Shown here: positions 1 to 11,720 of the stretch, piece by piece | How positions within the stretch are numbered: position 1 is the first letter of the stretch | Layout: each line of letters starts with the position of its first letter | Origin: Galactobacter sp052108535 | GTDB lineage: Bacteria > Actinomycetota > Actinomycetes > Actinomycetales > Micrococcaceae | NCBI GenBank assembly: GCA_052108535.1 | Contig: JBQDZM010000006.1 | Span: forward strand, 1 to 64,000 | Direction: 5' to 3' | Length of the DNA: 64,000 nt | Program-made: the position numbers and the translations under genes | Notes under the pieces: model-generated | Seen by the model: the letters and a program-made list of their open reading frames with translations, nothing else | Told to the model about the DNA's origin: nothing | The model's database searches: none

Positions 1-506
1 ACTTTGCCGTCCACCCACAACCGGAACGCCTGCGGGGCTTGGGCGGGGCACTCAATGGCCAAGTCCACCAACGCCCGCGCTTTAGAACCGTTGAGTTTAC
101 GCACCAGCCCGAGATCTTTACCGATCTCGGCCGGGACATTCCTCACCGAACGATCCGCATCCTCATGCTCCCGGCAACGAACCTGTACGAGGTGGGCGGT
201 GAGGAGGGCTTGTCTGGCCTCCGCCATCCGCTTCACTGTCTCCAACGCATCCAGCCCGGCTAATGTCTCACCCTGGGACCAGTCGGCGAAGACCGAGGCA
301 TTCAACAGGGCTACATGGCCCTTCAACTCCGCCAACACCCCCGGCGGACGAGCGGTTTCGCCTGCACGTGCGGCCTCGCCAGTCGATGCTGCAGGCGTGT
401 GGCCTTTCGCAGGTGACTCGTCGCTGACGGCGTGTCCCTGGTGTGGTGTCTTCTGGTCCCCTGAGGTGGTGTGTCCCCCTGAGCGGATCCCCCGATTCGC
501 TTCCAT
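1..506 (-). CDS. DUF222 domain protein (HNH endonuclease family), 3'-truncated by window edge
   Basis: Reading leftward from the ATG at 506 there is one open frame of 168 codons with no stop before the window edge. It starts MEANRGIRSGG and contains the stretch SVRNVPAEIGKDLGLVRKLN followed by ALVDLAIECPAQAPQAFRLW. This resembles the helical DUF222 region that precedes an HNH nuclease domain in the abundant actinobacterial '13E12 repeat' family. The HNH part would lie beyond position 1 and is not seen, so nuclease activity cannot be judged. These genes are often multicopy and variable between strains. The family call rests on recall of the pattern and is moderate; the open frame itself is clear. 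Confidence 0.7.
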   Translation of the reverse strand, partial: MEANRGIRSGGHTTSGDQKTPHQGHAVSDESPAKGHTPAASTGEAARAGETARPPGVLAELKGHVALLNASVFADWSQGETLAGLDALETVKRMAEARQALLTAHLVQVRCREHEDADRSVRNVPAEIGKDLGLVRKLNGSKARALVDLAIECPAQAPQAFRLWVDGK

Positions 507-796
507 GTACTGACTCTACTAGTACACAACAATCATGTCTAGCAATCCGCGTAACTTCCAGAGGATTCACAGACAACCCGACCGCTAAACCGCAAACTGT
601 GGACGACACGCCGATAAATGCACCCAATAACAATCACCGGACGATAAATGGCATTTCTCGGTGCGGCAATCGACTTGGGGTGGGGCACGCGACGCACTAC
701 GCGGATACCTGGCTGGCAGGACGGACAGGCGGAACGGGAGGCGGGCTGGAAAGACGGGTGGGCGGGAGATGCAGACGCGAGTGTTTGACCTTCTGG

Positions 797-1363
797 TTAG
801 CGTGCCAGGTCGAGCAGCTTCACCACCGTGTTCCAGTTCCGTGTGGTGCCCGGAGCGCCGGTGCGTCGAGCGGCACGTTCCAGCTGAATCGGTAGCTTGG
901 CAACGCCCATCCCGTCCGGGACGTAGAGGTAGATCTCGCGTCCGGAAACGGTGCAGGCTTCCGGGTGAAACGAATCGACCTCCAGCCCGTCCAACAGCTC
1001 TGGCGCAGGTGGCTCGCTGAAGAAGGTCACGTGCAGCTGTTTGCCCTGCTCCACTTGGTATGGGTTGGCGGCGATGACCGCTGCAAGTTGTTCCGCTGAA
1101 CGCGTCACGACTGGGACGTGATAGCCGGCTACGTCGCTGATCGCGGTGCTCAGCCTCGCTTCCAGGTCGCCACCCAGGTCCGTGACTAGACCAGCCGGAG
1201 GCGTGACCACGGCGTTGCCTGACTGGATATAGGTGACCACGTCCGTGCAGCCGAGTCTCTCCAAGGTGTCCCGGAAATCCGCCATGGCCAGGCGATGTCC
1301 ACCCACATTGACGCCGCGCAGCAGGACCACGATGCGTTGAACGGACTGAGGAGCTGACGACAT
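797..1363 (-). CDS. DUF1697 family protein
   Basis: The 188-residue protein has the family hallmarks near its N-terminus: IVVLLRGVNVGG (residues 10-21), then a TYIQSGNAVV stretch near residue 45. Length matches the usual 175-190 residues of DUF1697. The function of the family is unknown; structures show a ferredoxin-like fold. The gene stands alone, divergent from the helicase gene on its right and separated from the DUF222 gene on its left by about 290 bases in which no further gene or clear signal is visible. Confidence 0.85.
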   Translation of the reverse strand: MSSAPQSVQRIVVLLRGVNVGGHRLAMADFRDTLERLGCTDVVTYIQSGNAVVTPPAGLVTDLGGDLEARLSTAISDVAGYHVPVVTRSAEQLAAVIAANPYQVEQGKQLHVTFFSEPPAPELLDGLEVDSFHPEACTVSGREIYLYVPDGMGVAKLPIQLERAARRTGAPGTTRNWNTVVKLLDLAR

Positions 1364-1440
1364 CCACCAAACCTAGTGCCAGGAGCGGGTGATGTTGCGT
1401 GCGACGCGGTCGGTCAGTCCAGAGCGGCACAATGGTGGGT

Positions 1441-4095
1441 ATGCCAGTGCCAGTCAGTGTGCCCTTCGATCTGCCCACCATCGGGCAGGGTCTCGTCTTC
1501 GCTGAGGTTCTGGACAGGCTGACCGTGGCCCTGGAAACCAATCCCACCGCCGTGGTGCAGGCGCCGCCCGGTACGGGTAAGACGACCCTGGTGCCTCCGT
1601 TGGTGGCGAACCTGATGGCCGCGGGTGGGGACGTGGCCGCACGTACGCACCAAAACCAGCCCGGCGACCGGGGCAAGGTCATCGTCACGCAGCCGCGGCG
1701 CGTGGCCGCCCGGTCCGCGGCCCGGCGGCTGGCCCAACTCGACGGGTCCCCGCTTGGGGAGCGGGCCGGCTACTCCGTGCGCGGCGAGCACAAGGCTGGA
1801 CGCGGTACTCGGGTGGAGTTCGTGACGCCGGGCCTGCTGCTGCGTCGGCTCCTGGCGGACCCCGAACTCACCGGGGTGGCTGCCGTCATCCTGGACGAGG
1901 TCCACGAACGCCAACTGGACACGGACCTGCTCTTGGGCCTGTTGGGTGAGGTCCGCGCATTGCGGGACGACCTCACCGTGGTCGCTATGTCGGCCACGCT
2001 GGATGCACCGCGCTTCGCTGACCTGCTGGCCACCGACGGCCAGCCGGCGCCCCTTGTGGATTCACCCACCGCCCTGCACCCGCTGACGATCAGCTATCAG
2101 CCCGGCGACGGCCCGCGCCAGGACGACCGTGGCGTCACTCCGGCGTATCTGGACCACGTGGCCCGCACCGCGGCCCTGGCTCACGAGAAGGCCCTCAACG
2201 ACGATGCAAGCGTCGACGCCTTGGTCTTCCTGCCCGGTGCCCGAGAGGTCTCCCGCGTCGCGGAGAAGCTGCGCTCAACGACAACGACAACGACAACCGG
2301 CACAGAAGTACTGGAACTTTCAGGCTCCGCTCCCGCCGCCGAGCAGGACCGGGCGGTCTCCGGCCGCGACGCCGGGGGAGCGCCGCGCATCATCGTCTCC
2401 ACCGCCCTCGCGGAATCCTCGCTGACCGTCCCTGGTGTGCGCTTGGTGATCGACGCGGGGCTGTCCCGAGAGCCTCGCCGCGATGCGTCCCGTGGGATGC
2501 AGGGACTCGTCACGGTGCAGGCCTCCCGTGCTTCGGCCGATCAGCGGGCTGGCCGCGCCGCCCGATTGGGCCCCGGAACCGTGGTGCGCTGCTACGAGGA
2601 ACGCACCCTCGCCGCCGCACCGGCCCACGTGACGCCTGAGATCCTCAGCGCCGACCTGACCCAGGCCGCGCTGATGCTCGCGGCCTGGGGGACTCCGCGC
2701 GGAGAAGGACTCGCGCTTCCGGACGCCCCGCCGCGCGCGGCGATGGCCGACGCCGAAGCCACCCTGCGTTCGCTCGGAGCGGTGGACGTCGCCGGCCGGG
2801 CCACCTCCCTGGGAACTCGTCTTGCCGAACTGCCGTTGGATCCGCGCTGGGGCAGGGCACTGCTCGACGGCGTGGCGTTGGCCACCGAGTACGGCCTCAC
2901 GCCGGCCGCGATCGCCTGGGCGGTGGCGGCCGCGACTTCCGATGTGCGGGTGCCCGACGGCGACTTGACCGCCGCCGCGCGCCAGGCCACGGACCGGAAC
3001 TCTCCGGTGCGCCGCGAAGCGGCGCGGTTGCAGCGGATGGTGGGGCACGGATCGTCGGGCAGTGAGATGTCGGGCAGTGGGGCGCCGAGTGGTGGCCAGG
3101 TGGCGCGTGCGCTGCCCGTGGTTGCGGCGCTGGCTTGGCCGGAGCGCATCGCGAAACGCGTGGGGTCGCAGACCTACCTGTTGGCTTCTGGGACTCGGGC
3201 CGGAGTGCCGCAGGGTTCCGGGCTGGCCGGCCACGTATGGTTGGCGATTTCCGAGGTGACCCGGGCGGGAGGGCGTGCCGCGGCCGGAACCGGAGCCGTG
3301 ATCCGTGCGGCCGCACCCCTGAGCGAGGAAGCCGCTCTGGACCTGGGCGGGGATCTGCTCGTCGAGGAAACTCGAGCGGAGTTCGTGGGCGGGAAGGTAC
3401 GGGCCAGGAAGGTTAGGGCGCTGGGGGCCATCGAATTAGCTTCCACCCCGGTCCGTGCCGATGCAGAAAGCGGCGCGGCAGCCGTGGCCGCCGCCCTGCG
3501 GGAGCAGGGACTCGGCGTGCTGCATTTCTCCGAGCATGCCGATGCTCTGCGCCGACGGCTGGCGTTCCTGCATCGTGAGATCGGGGAGCCGTGGCCGGAC
3601 GTCTCCGCTCCCGCTCTGCTGGCACGACTCGATCAGTGGCTGGCGCCCGAGCTGCGGCGACTGGCCGGTGGAACGCCCGCCTCCGCGGTGGATCTCACGG
3701 ATCCGCTCCGACGGCTGCTGCCGTGGCCCGAGGCGGCCAAGTTCGACGAACTCGCACCCGAACGGATGCGCGTGCCGTCCGGCAACACTGCTGCCGTGGA
3801 CTACCCGGAGGTCGGGGATGACGCCCCGCCCGTGGTGGCCGTGAAACTGCAGGAATGCTTCGGGTGGGCGCAGACGCCGCGATTGGCCGACGGGCGGGCG
3901 TCGGTGCTGTTCCACCTGCTCTCACCCGCGCGCCGGCCCCTGGCCGTCACCGACGACCTGGCCAGTTTCTGGTCAGGCCCGTACTCGCAGGTGCGCTCCG
4001 AGATGCGCGGCCGCTACCCCAAACACCCCTGGCCCGAGGACCCGTGGAGCGCCCAGGCTACGCACCTGACCAAGCGGAGGCTGGAAGGGAAATAG
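1441..4095 (+). CDS. hrpB: ATP-dependent helicase HrpB (DEAH/DExH box)
   Basis: This is an 884-residue superfamily 2 helicase. Visible motifs, numbered from the ATG at 1441, are Walker A APPGTGKTT (41-49), the DEVH box (152-155), the SAT motif (184-186), and motif VI QRAGRAAR further on; an HrpB-type C-terminal region follows and ends YPKHPWPEDPW, a typical HrpB ending. Length agrees with the family. The biochemical role of HrpB is poorly defined; an RNA helicase role is generally presumed. The open frame extends upstream to 1399, and ATGs at 1432 and 1441 are both possible. I prefer 1441 because homologues begin close to the FDLPTIGQG segment; no strong ribosome site separates the options. 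A run of ACAACG triplets near 2281 encodes five Thr residues. Confidence 0.88.
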   Translation: MPVPVSVPFDLPTIGQGLVFAEVLDRLTVALETNPTAVVQAPPGTGKTTLVPPLVANLMAAGGDVAARTHQNQPGDRGKVIVTQPRRVAARSAARRLAQLDGSPLGERAGYSVRGEHKAGRGTRVEFVTPGLLLRRLLADPELTGVAAVILDEVHERQLDTDLLLGLLGEVRALRDDLTVVAMSATLDAPRFADLLATDGQPAPLVDSPTALHPLTISYQPGDGPRQDDRGVTPAYLDHVARTAALAHEKALNDDASVDALVFLPGAREVSRVAEKLRSTTTTTTTGTEVLELSGSAPAAEQDRAVSGRDAGGAPRIIVSTALAESSLTVPGVRLVIDAGLSREPRRDASRGMQGLVTVQASRASADQRAGRAARLGPGTVVRCYEERTLAAAPAHVTPEILSADLTQAALMLAAWGTPRGEGLALPDAPPRAAMADAEATLRSLGAVDVAGRATSLGTRLAELPLDPRWGRALLDGVALATEYGLTPAAIAWAVAAATSDVRVPDGDLTAAARQATDRNSPVRREAARLQRMVGHGSSGSEMSGSGAPSGGQVARALPVVAALAWPERIAKRVGSQTYLLASGTRAGVPQGSGLAGHVWLAISEVTRAGGRAAAGTGAVIRAAAPLSEEAALDLGGDLLVEETRAEFVGGKVRARKVRALGAIELASTPVRADAESGAAAVAAALREQGLGVLHFSEHADALRRRLAFLHREIGEPWPDVSAPALLARLDQWLAPELRRLAGGTPASAVDLTDPLRRLLPWPEAAKFDELAPERMRVPSGNTAAVDYPEVGDDAPPVVAVKLQECFGWAQTPRLADGRASVLFHLLSPARRPLAVTDDLASFWSGPYSQVRSEMRGRYPKHPWPEDPWSAQATHLTKRRLEGK

Positions 4096-4135
4096 GGCCT
4101 GGGAACGGTCGTGTCGGTGTCGGTGCGTCCAGAAG

Positions 4136-7110
<2,975 letters not shown>

Positions 7111-7111
<1 letters not shown>

Positions 7112-7743
7112 CAGGCCTCCTGTTCGGTGTTGGTGGGCTTGGCTGTGCTGGCGGAACCTGCGAGGGCGGAGTACGAGTGATCCAGCTGGAAGTGCAGTAG
7201 CGCGGTGAGCCGTGCGGTGACGTCGTCCACGCTATCGCGTTCGGCCGGTGAGACATCCAGCCAGTCCGCCACGATGCCCACGGCCCCGTGGCCGATGAAT
7301 CGGGCCAGGTGGTCCGGAGTGGCCCCACGCTTGAGTGCGTGATGAAGGGGGCCGTATTCCTGGAGTCTGCGGGCCAGGAGTTCGGAGAGCTGTCGGATGA
7401 CCGGATATCCGCTTGACCCGTGCAGGGCGTGGTGGAAGACGTCCGCCTGATCGAGGAGGTGCTGCAGCAGCACATGGATTGCAGCGCTGCCGGAGGTGTC
7501 GTCTTGAGGGGTGGTCAACGCCTGGTTCGGCAGGGACTCCTCGAAGAGGGTTTGCAGCCTGGCGGTGACGGCGGCGACGATCAGGGTGGGAAGGTCCCCG
7601 AAGTGCTGGTAGAGCGTGGGGCGGGAGACCTTGGCCAGGTGGACCACGTCGGTCACCGAAATGGTTTCCGCCTCGCGTTCGGAGAGCAGGTGGAGGGTGG
7701 CCCGGATCAGGGCGTCCTGACTGCGAGCCGACCGGGGGTCCAT
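7111..7743 (-). CDS. TetR/AcrR family transcriptional regulator
   Basis: The protein has an N-terminal helix-turn-helix of the TetR type. The segment TISVTDVVHLAKVSRPTLYQ is followed by HFGDLPTLI, the classical TetR recognition-helix pattern, and a helical ligand domain follows, for about 210 residues in total. Its stop overlaps the ATG of the YhgE/Pip gene, so it very likely controls that gene. Two starts are possible: ATG at 7743, or GTG at 7761. I prefer 7743 because the GTG lies inside the long palindrome that looks like this regulator's own operator. Neither has a clear ribosome-binding site, so the message may be leaderless. The inducing ligand is unknown. Confidence 0.85.
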
Positions 7744-7754
7744 GAGCGCTGTAT

Positions 7755-7785
7755 CTGTCACGTGTAAATAATTTACACGTGTCAG
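7755..7785. promoter_or_regulatory. 31-bp palindrome, probable TetR operator
   Basis: The core at 7759-7781 is a perfect palindrome with 11-bp arms, CACGTGTAAAT and ATTTACACGTG, around a single A. After one mismatch the symmetry continues for three more base pairs on each side. It sits immediately upstream of, or over, the start of the TetR gene and about 90 bp before the divergent HdeD-like gene, so bound regulator could repress the tetR-yhgE operon and perhaps also influence the divergent gene. The TGTAAA-TTTACA core is of a kind seen in TetR operators. Confidence 0.75.
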
Positions 7786-7864
7786 TCATCTGGTTCAAGG
7801 GGGCGTGACTCACCCGACCCCTGATACACAATGCGCCGACGGAGCGCACCGATAGACTGGGGCG

Positions 7865-8452
7865 GTGTCTGAAGAAGCCGTGAACCCCACGTCCATGGCG
7901 CGGGTCTTCTGGAAACCCGTGCTCTATCGTGCGGTGATCGCCATCGCGTACTCCCTACTGGGGATCTTCTGGGTCAAGAACCCTCCCAGCATGCTGGTGG
8001 CCATTGCCACCGCCGTCCTTTTCCTGCTCTGGGCCCTGTTCGCCTGGCCGCTCACTCGACTGACCGGCCTCCCGGAGCGGATGCGCACGGGCCTCACCGC
8101 GGCCGCACTGGGGTGGATCGTGGCAGGCGTCCTGCTCTTCATCTTCCGTGAACCCGCCGCGATGGCCTCCATCGCAGCCCTGGGTCTTGCCCTGGGTGGT
8201 GTCGGCGAGCTCGTGGCCGGATGGGGACGGAAGGACCTGGGACGGCCCGCCAGGGACATGGTGATCTCCGGCGCTCTGGGCGTCATCGGAGCGGTGGTCC
8301 TGGTGCTCGTCGCCATCGCCATGGGCAGCAATCTGGACGAGCGCGGCATCTTGGGTACCGCGGCCATGATCGTGGTGTGCATCGGCGTCCACCAGGTCCT
8401 GGCGGGCATCGGATACCGGCGCGATGTCACCAAGTCGGCCGCGCAGCCGTAG
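7865..8452 (+). CDS. HdeD/DUF308-like multi-pass membrane protein
   Basis: The 195-residue protein begins at a GTG and has about six hydrophobic helices arranged as three helical pairs: RAVIAIAYSLLGIFWV, MLVAIATAVLFLLWALFAW, AAALGWIVAGVLLFIF and further helices to the C-terminus. Spacing and length resemble the HdeD/DUF308 family of small membrane proteins, named after an acid-resistance protein of E. coli. The assignment is by overall pattern only. The gene is divergent from tetR and is followed after about 115 bases by another small membrane protein gene, with a hairpin between them. Confidence 0.6.
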   Translation: MSEEAVNPTSMARVFWKPVLYRAVIAIAYSLLGIFWVKNPPSMLVAIATAVLFLLWALFAWPLTRLTGLPERMRTGLTAAALGWIVAGVLLFIFREPAAMASIAALGLALGGVGELVAGWGRKDLGRPARDMVISGALGVIGAVVLVLVAIAMGSNLDERGILGTAAMIVVCIGVHQVLAGIGYRRDVTKSAAQP

Positions 8453-8518
8453 ACTTGAATGTCCGTGCACTGTCATACCGGGTGGATTCCGCACACCACC
8501 TGCCAGTTGCACAACTGA

Positions 8519-8538
8519 GGCCGGATGAACGTCCGGCC
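8519..8538. terminator. Intergenic hairpin, possible terminator or attenuator
   Basis: GGCCGGA (8519-8525) and TCCGGCC (8532-8538) form a perfect 7-bp stem with a 6-base loop between two co-directional membrane-protein genes. No U-tract follows, so termination is only one possible role. Confidence 0.45.
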
Positions 8539-8568
8539 CAAACGAATTGAGTAGGTAAAAGGAGACCC

Positions 8569-8907
8569 TTGACCGTGGGTGCACCCAAGGACGATCAGCA
8601 AGGCTGGAAGCAGAGCATCCGCCCTGCCCTCATCATTTCCCTCATCATGGGAGTGGTGGCTGGTGTCGTCGTCACCGTCGCCTCCACCGGCGGCACCGAG
8701 AACGGCCTCCGGTACCAGTTCGGCCTGATCGCCTTCCTGATCGCGTTCGTGGTGGGTCTCGTGGTCATCTCATTGCTGATGATGGCCGTGAAGGAGAACC
8801 CGGACGAAATGGGTCGCGGCTCGGGTGTGAACCGCTCCTCAGAACTGTCCGACGAAGAACTCAAGCGCACCGAACAGCGCGAACGCAACAAGCGCCAGGG
8901 CCACTGA
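8569..8907 (+). CDS. Small two-helix membrane protein, hypothetical
   Basis: The 112-residue protein has two membrane helices (about residues 20-41 and 51-73) and a charged C-terminal tail that probably faces the cytoplasm. A strong ribosome site AAAAGGAG (8557-8564) precedes it. This allows a TTG start at 8569 (spacing 4) or, with better spacing, a GTG at 8575 (spacing 10). I do not recognise a named family. It may be co-transcribed with the HdeD-like gene upstream. Confidence 0.65.
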   Translation: MTVGAPKDDQQGWKQSIRPALIISLIMGVVAGVVVTVASTGGTENGLRYQFGLIAFLIAFVVGLVVISLLMMAVKENPDEMGRGSGVNRSSELSDEELKRTEQRERNKRQGH

Positions 8908-8917
8908 CGCCGAACGT

Positions 8918-8954
8918 CGGCCCTTCGGGTCCCGCCTTATGCCTCCGCGGAGGC
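8918..8954. terminator. Palindromes at a convergent gene junction
   Basis: Between the ends of two convergent genes lie an imperfect hairpin around GGCCCTTCGGGTCC (about 8918-8932) and a perfect 14-bp palindrome GCCTCCGCGGAGGC (8941-8954). Their position between converging stop codons suggests a bidirectional terminator, but neither has a U-tract. Confidence 0.4.
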
Positions 8955-8962
8955 ACGGGTTC

Positions 8963-9271
8963 TCAGGCCTCTTCCGAGGCCCAGGTCCGGGCGAACTCCT
9001 CCGCGCTCAGGTCCTCGAGACTCTCGTTGACGATCGCCAGAAGCGCCTCGTCTGACTCGTAGTTGCCTGCGTCCACCCGGGACAGCACCGCATGGTCGTC
9101 CAGGCGGCGGATCACCACGCTCACGCCGGAGAAGGCGCTGCCGTCGTCACCGAAGGCCGCGGAAGCCAGCCCGGCCACGAATCGTCCGGCCTTGGCCACC
9201 GGGTTCTGGTGTTCGGGGGCCTCCAGCGCCGCGACGTAGACATCCTTGGCGCGTTGCACGGTCTCGCTCAT
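8963..9271 (-). CDS. Hypothetical protein (about 102 aa)
   Basis: This is a soluble, acidic protein beginning MSETVQRAKDVYVAALEAPE. An in-frame ATG exists at 9295, but the start at 9271 has a strong GGAGGA ribosome site just upstream, which decides the choice. Middle residues FVAGLASAAFGDDGSAFSG are followed by a VVIRRLDDHAVLSRVDAGNY segment. No family is recognised. It lies alone between a convergent small membrane protein gene and the MFS transporter gene transcribed in the same direction. Confidence 0.6.
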   Translation of the reverse strand: MSETVQRAKDVYVAALEAPEHQNPVAKAGRFVAGLASAAFGDDGSAFSGVSVVIRRLDDHAVLSRVDAGNYESDEALLAIVNESLEDLSAEEFARTWASEEA

Positions 9272-9337
9272 TTCGGTTCCTCCTGCTTTTCGCATGGGGC
9301 AAGCTGTTCGGTTTTCCAGCCTACCCGCCGGTGGCGG

Positions 9338-9385
9338 TCACCGGATCAACGGCCATCACCGGATCAACCCAAAGACCTCACCGGA
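9338..9385. repeat. 18-bp-period direct repeats at the 3' end of the MFS gene
   Basis: TCACCGGATCAAC occurs at 9338-9350 and again at 9356-9368 (period 18). A shorter TCACCGGA copy at 9378-9385 includes the transporter's stop codon. It looks like a short tandem duplication starting from the end of the gene. Confidence 0.6.
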
Positions 9386-10643
9386 CCAGGCGGTCGCGTG
9401 AGCCCAACACGGCGAAGACGAGGGCCAGCACGATGACGCCACCGAGCGTCAGGAGCGGAAGCTCCCAGCCCCCGGTCGCGTCATGCAATGCGCCCAAGGT
9501 GGGCGGGATGGCGGCCGCGAGCAGGTAGCCAACGGATTGGCCCATGCCTGAGAGCTCTGCGGCACGGAGATGGTTCTCGGTTCTGGCGCTGAATAGGGCC
9601 AACGCCGCCACGATGCAGCCGCCGGCGCCGAGGCCGATCATGACGGTCCAGGCCAGAGCGGCGTTCGGGGCTAGGAGCATGCCGAAGATCCCGATCGCCG
9701 AGAAGAATACGGGGACCACGGTGGCGGGGCGCGGGGCGCGCTTGAGCAGGGCTCCGGTGGTGAGGGAACCGACCACGCCGGTGGCCTGGAAGACCGCGGC
9801 ATGGACGCCGGCCACGGACGTCGAGATCCCTGCAGCGTGTTCGATGGTGGGCCACCACGTGACCATCGAATAGAACACGCAGGACTGCAACCCCATGAAC
9901 AGCGCGACCTGCCACGCGACGGCGCTACGGAGCAGGGACGGGCGCCGTTCGCCGCCGCCGGTGGCGGCGTCGGCGCCAACGGGGGTGCCGCCGTCGGCAC
10001 TATGCCCGACGGAGGTGCTCACCTGCACACGCGGGGCGCCTTGGGTGGCGCGCTGGGGCGCGTTGACGTGCAGCTGGGGCAGCATCGCGGCGATGCCGAT
10101 CAGGGCGACGGCGGCGGTGCAGCCCAGGGCGATGCGCCAACCGGAGCCTGGCAGCCCGGCGATGGGGACGGCGAAACCTGCCGCGAGCGCCGCGAACGCG
10201 GACTGCACTCCGTTGTAGGCGCCGGTCAGGGCGCCCACGCGCTCCGGGAAATCGCGCTTGAGCAGGGAGGGGAGCAGGACGTTGATGCAGGCAATCGCCG
10301 AGCCGATCAGCACGGTTCCCACCCACAGCAGGCCGGGAATCGGAAGGGACCGCAGGACGATGCCGATCATGAGGACCACGAGGGCCACCGTCAGTGTCGC
10401 CTCGGTGCCGAAACGACGAGCCAGTTTGGGGGCTAGCGGTGACACCGCGGCGAAGCAGAGCAGCGGAAGGGAGATTAAGGCGCTGGCGCCGGCCGACCCG
10501 ATGTCCAGGTCCGCCCTGATGCTGCCCATGAGGGGGCTGACCACGGTCAGCGCGGCGCGCATATTGGCGGCCAGGAGGAAGATGCCCGCCAGGAGCAGTG
10601 CTGGGCGCAGGAGCTTGGTTGGGGCGGCGGTCGGCAGGCTCAT
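9378..10643 (-). CDS. MFS transporter, CynX/NimT family
   Basis: The 421-residue protein has about twelve hydrophobic helices. The opening LLAGIFLLAANMRAALTVVS is followed by PLMGSIRADLDI, a characteristic CynX-like N-terminus (cyanate permease/2-nitroimidazole transporter group). A loop rich in Gly, Ala and Arg separates the two six-helix halves (about residues 200-240). Substrates for this group vary and cannot be inferred here. Its start overlaps the stop of the GntR-family gene, so the pair is an operon and the regulator probably responds to the transported compound. Confidence 0.8.
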   Translation of the reverse strand: MSLPTAAPTKLLRPALLLAGIFLLAANMRAALTVVSPLMGSIRADLDIGSAGASALISLPLLCFAAVSPLAPKLARRFGTEATLTVALVVLMIGIVLRSLPIPGLLWVGTVLIGSAIACINVLLPSLLKRDFPERVGALTGAYNGVQSAFAALAAGFAVPIAGLPGSGWRIALGCTAAVALIGIAAMLPQLHVNAPQRATQGAPRVQVSTSVGHSADGGTPVGADAATGGGERRPSLLRSAVAWQVALFMGLQSCVFYSMVTWWPTIEHAAGISTSVAGVHAAVFQATGVVGSLTTGALLKRAPRPATVVPVFFSAIGIFGMLLAPNAALAWTVMIGLGAGGCIVAALALFSARTENHLRAAELSGMGQSVGYLLAAAIPPTLGALHDATGGWELPLLTLGGVIVLALVFAVLGSRDRLVR

Positions 10644-11347
10644 AAGGTGGCCTCCAGCAGGTGGGTCGTAGCGATGTCGGTCAGTTGGGCCGCTGCCTGG
10701 GTGGCGGCGTCGGGGTCGTGCGCTTTCAAGGCGTCCAGTACGCGTTGGTGGGCCAGGTCCATGGCTTCGGCCGGTCTGTGTAACCGGGGCGAGGTGGTGC
10801 TGTCGGGTGCGCGTGAGTATGCGGCCGCCCTGTCCAGCCCGGTGTAAAGGTCGGAGAGCAGGGGGTTGTCGCAGCAGTTCACGATGAACTCGTGCCAGGC
10901 CAGGTCGGCCCGGACGTAGGCGGCATCGTCGCTACCTTCGGCTGCTTCCTTCCGGGCGCGGGTGAGGTCCTCGAGCTGGTGCAGGTCTGCGGCACCGATG
11001 CGTTGGGCGGCGATCCTGGCTGCCTGCATCTCCAACGCGCAGCGAACTTCCAACGCCTGCCTGGACTCCTCGGCGGAAAATCGTTTGGCCAGTGCGGCAG
11101 CGAGTTCGTCCGTCGCGAGGACGTAGGTGCCATCTCCCGCTCGCGCCGTCAGGAGTCCCTGGTGGGTCAGGGTGCGCAGTGCCTCCCGCAAGGTGTTGCG
11201 ACCCACCCCGAGTTCGGTGGCGAGGTCGTGCTCCCCGGGAAGGCGGGTCCCGATGGGCCAGGTCCCGTCGGAGAGCCGGGCGCGGAGGATGCCCAGCGTG
11301 GCCGCAGACTTCGAGGAACGAGCGGTCGTGGGGGAGGAGGGGCACAC
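10640..11347 (-). CDS. GntR family regulator, FadR/FCD subgroup
   Basis: The protein has a winged helix-turn-helix with the GntR signature (GTRLPGEHDLATELGVGRNT followed by LREALRTL) and then an all-helical FCD ligand domain with H residues at AWHEFIVNC and AHQRVLDAL, about 235 residues in total. The frame is open up to 11464, but that extension would translate through an apparent operator. I therefore take the GTG at 11347, which places the 15-bp palindrome just upstream. The stop overlaps the MFS gene start (ATGA). FCD regulators usually bind small organic acids or metal-acid complexes and often repress an adjacent transporter. Confidence 0.82.
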   Translation of the reverse strand: MCPSSPTTARSSKSAATLGILRARLSDGTWPIGTRLPGEHDLATELGVGRNTLREALRTLTHQGLLTARAGDGTYVLATDELAAALAKRFSAEESRQALEVRCALEMQAARIAAQRIGAADLHQLEDLTRARKEAAEGSDDAAYVRADLAWHEFIVNCCDNPLLSDLYTGLDRAAAYSRAPDSTTSPRLHRPAEAMDLAHQRVLDALKAHDPDAATQAAAQLTDIATTHLLEATL

Positions 11348-11354
11348 GAAACGT

Positions 11355-11369
11355 AAATGTAGGACATTT
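11355..11369. promoter_or_regulatory. FadR-type operator for the GntR regulator
   Basis: AAATGT-AGG-ACATTT is a perfect 15-bp palindrome with the GT-N3-AC core typical of FadR-subfamily sites. It lies 8 bp upstream of the proposed GTG start, consistent with autoregulation of the gntR-MFS operon. Confidence 0.65.
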
Positions 11370-11418
11370 GACGGTCCGGTGTCCACGTCCTCGTGCCTCA
11401 AGCCCGATGAATGTAACG

Positions 11419-11437
11419 CTAGACAAGGCTTACCTAA
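11419..11437. promoter_or_regulatory. Candidate DtxR/IdeR iron box
   Basis: CTAGACAAGGCTTACCTAA matches 14 of 19 positions of the established iron-box consensus TTAGGTTAGGCTAACCTAA. The right half-site is almost perfect. It lies about 72 bp upstream of the gntR start; no gene starts close by on the other strand, so the likely target is the gntR-MFS operon. The match was counted by eye and no genome background was computed. Confidence 0.5.
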
Positions 11438-11720
11438 TAGACTAAGGTAGACACTGCAGGTCAAAACAAGAGCGATGAGACGACGTCACTCGAACCGAAA
11501 GCGTTATGCGGACGCCCAGGTTGACACCGAATGCAAGGTCAAGGCATTCGGGCGGGTGGCACGGTCTCATCCGGTCCGGCCGGGGGTCCTGGGTCCCCCG
11601 GGCCGCCGGACAATGCGAAACGTGACCCGCCCGTCGGAACCGTCTGTGGGTGCCGGAACCGACCCGAACCGCAGTGGGTTCGGACCAGGGCGGCAGCGTC
11701 GCGAGTCGCGGACCGGCAGT

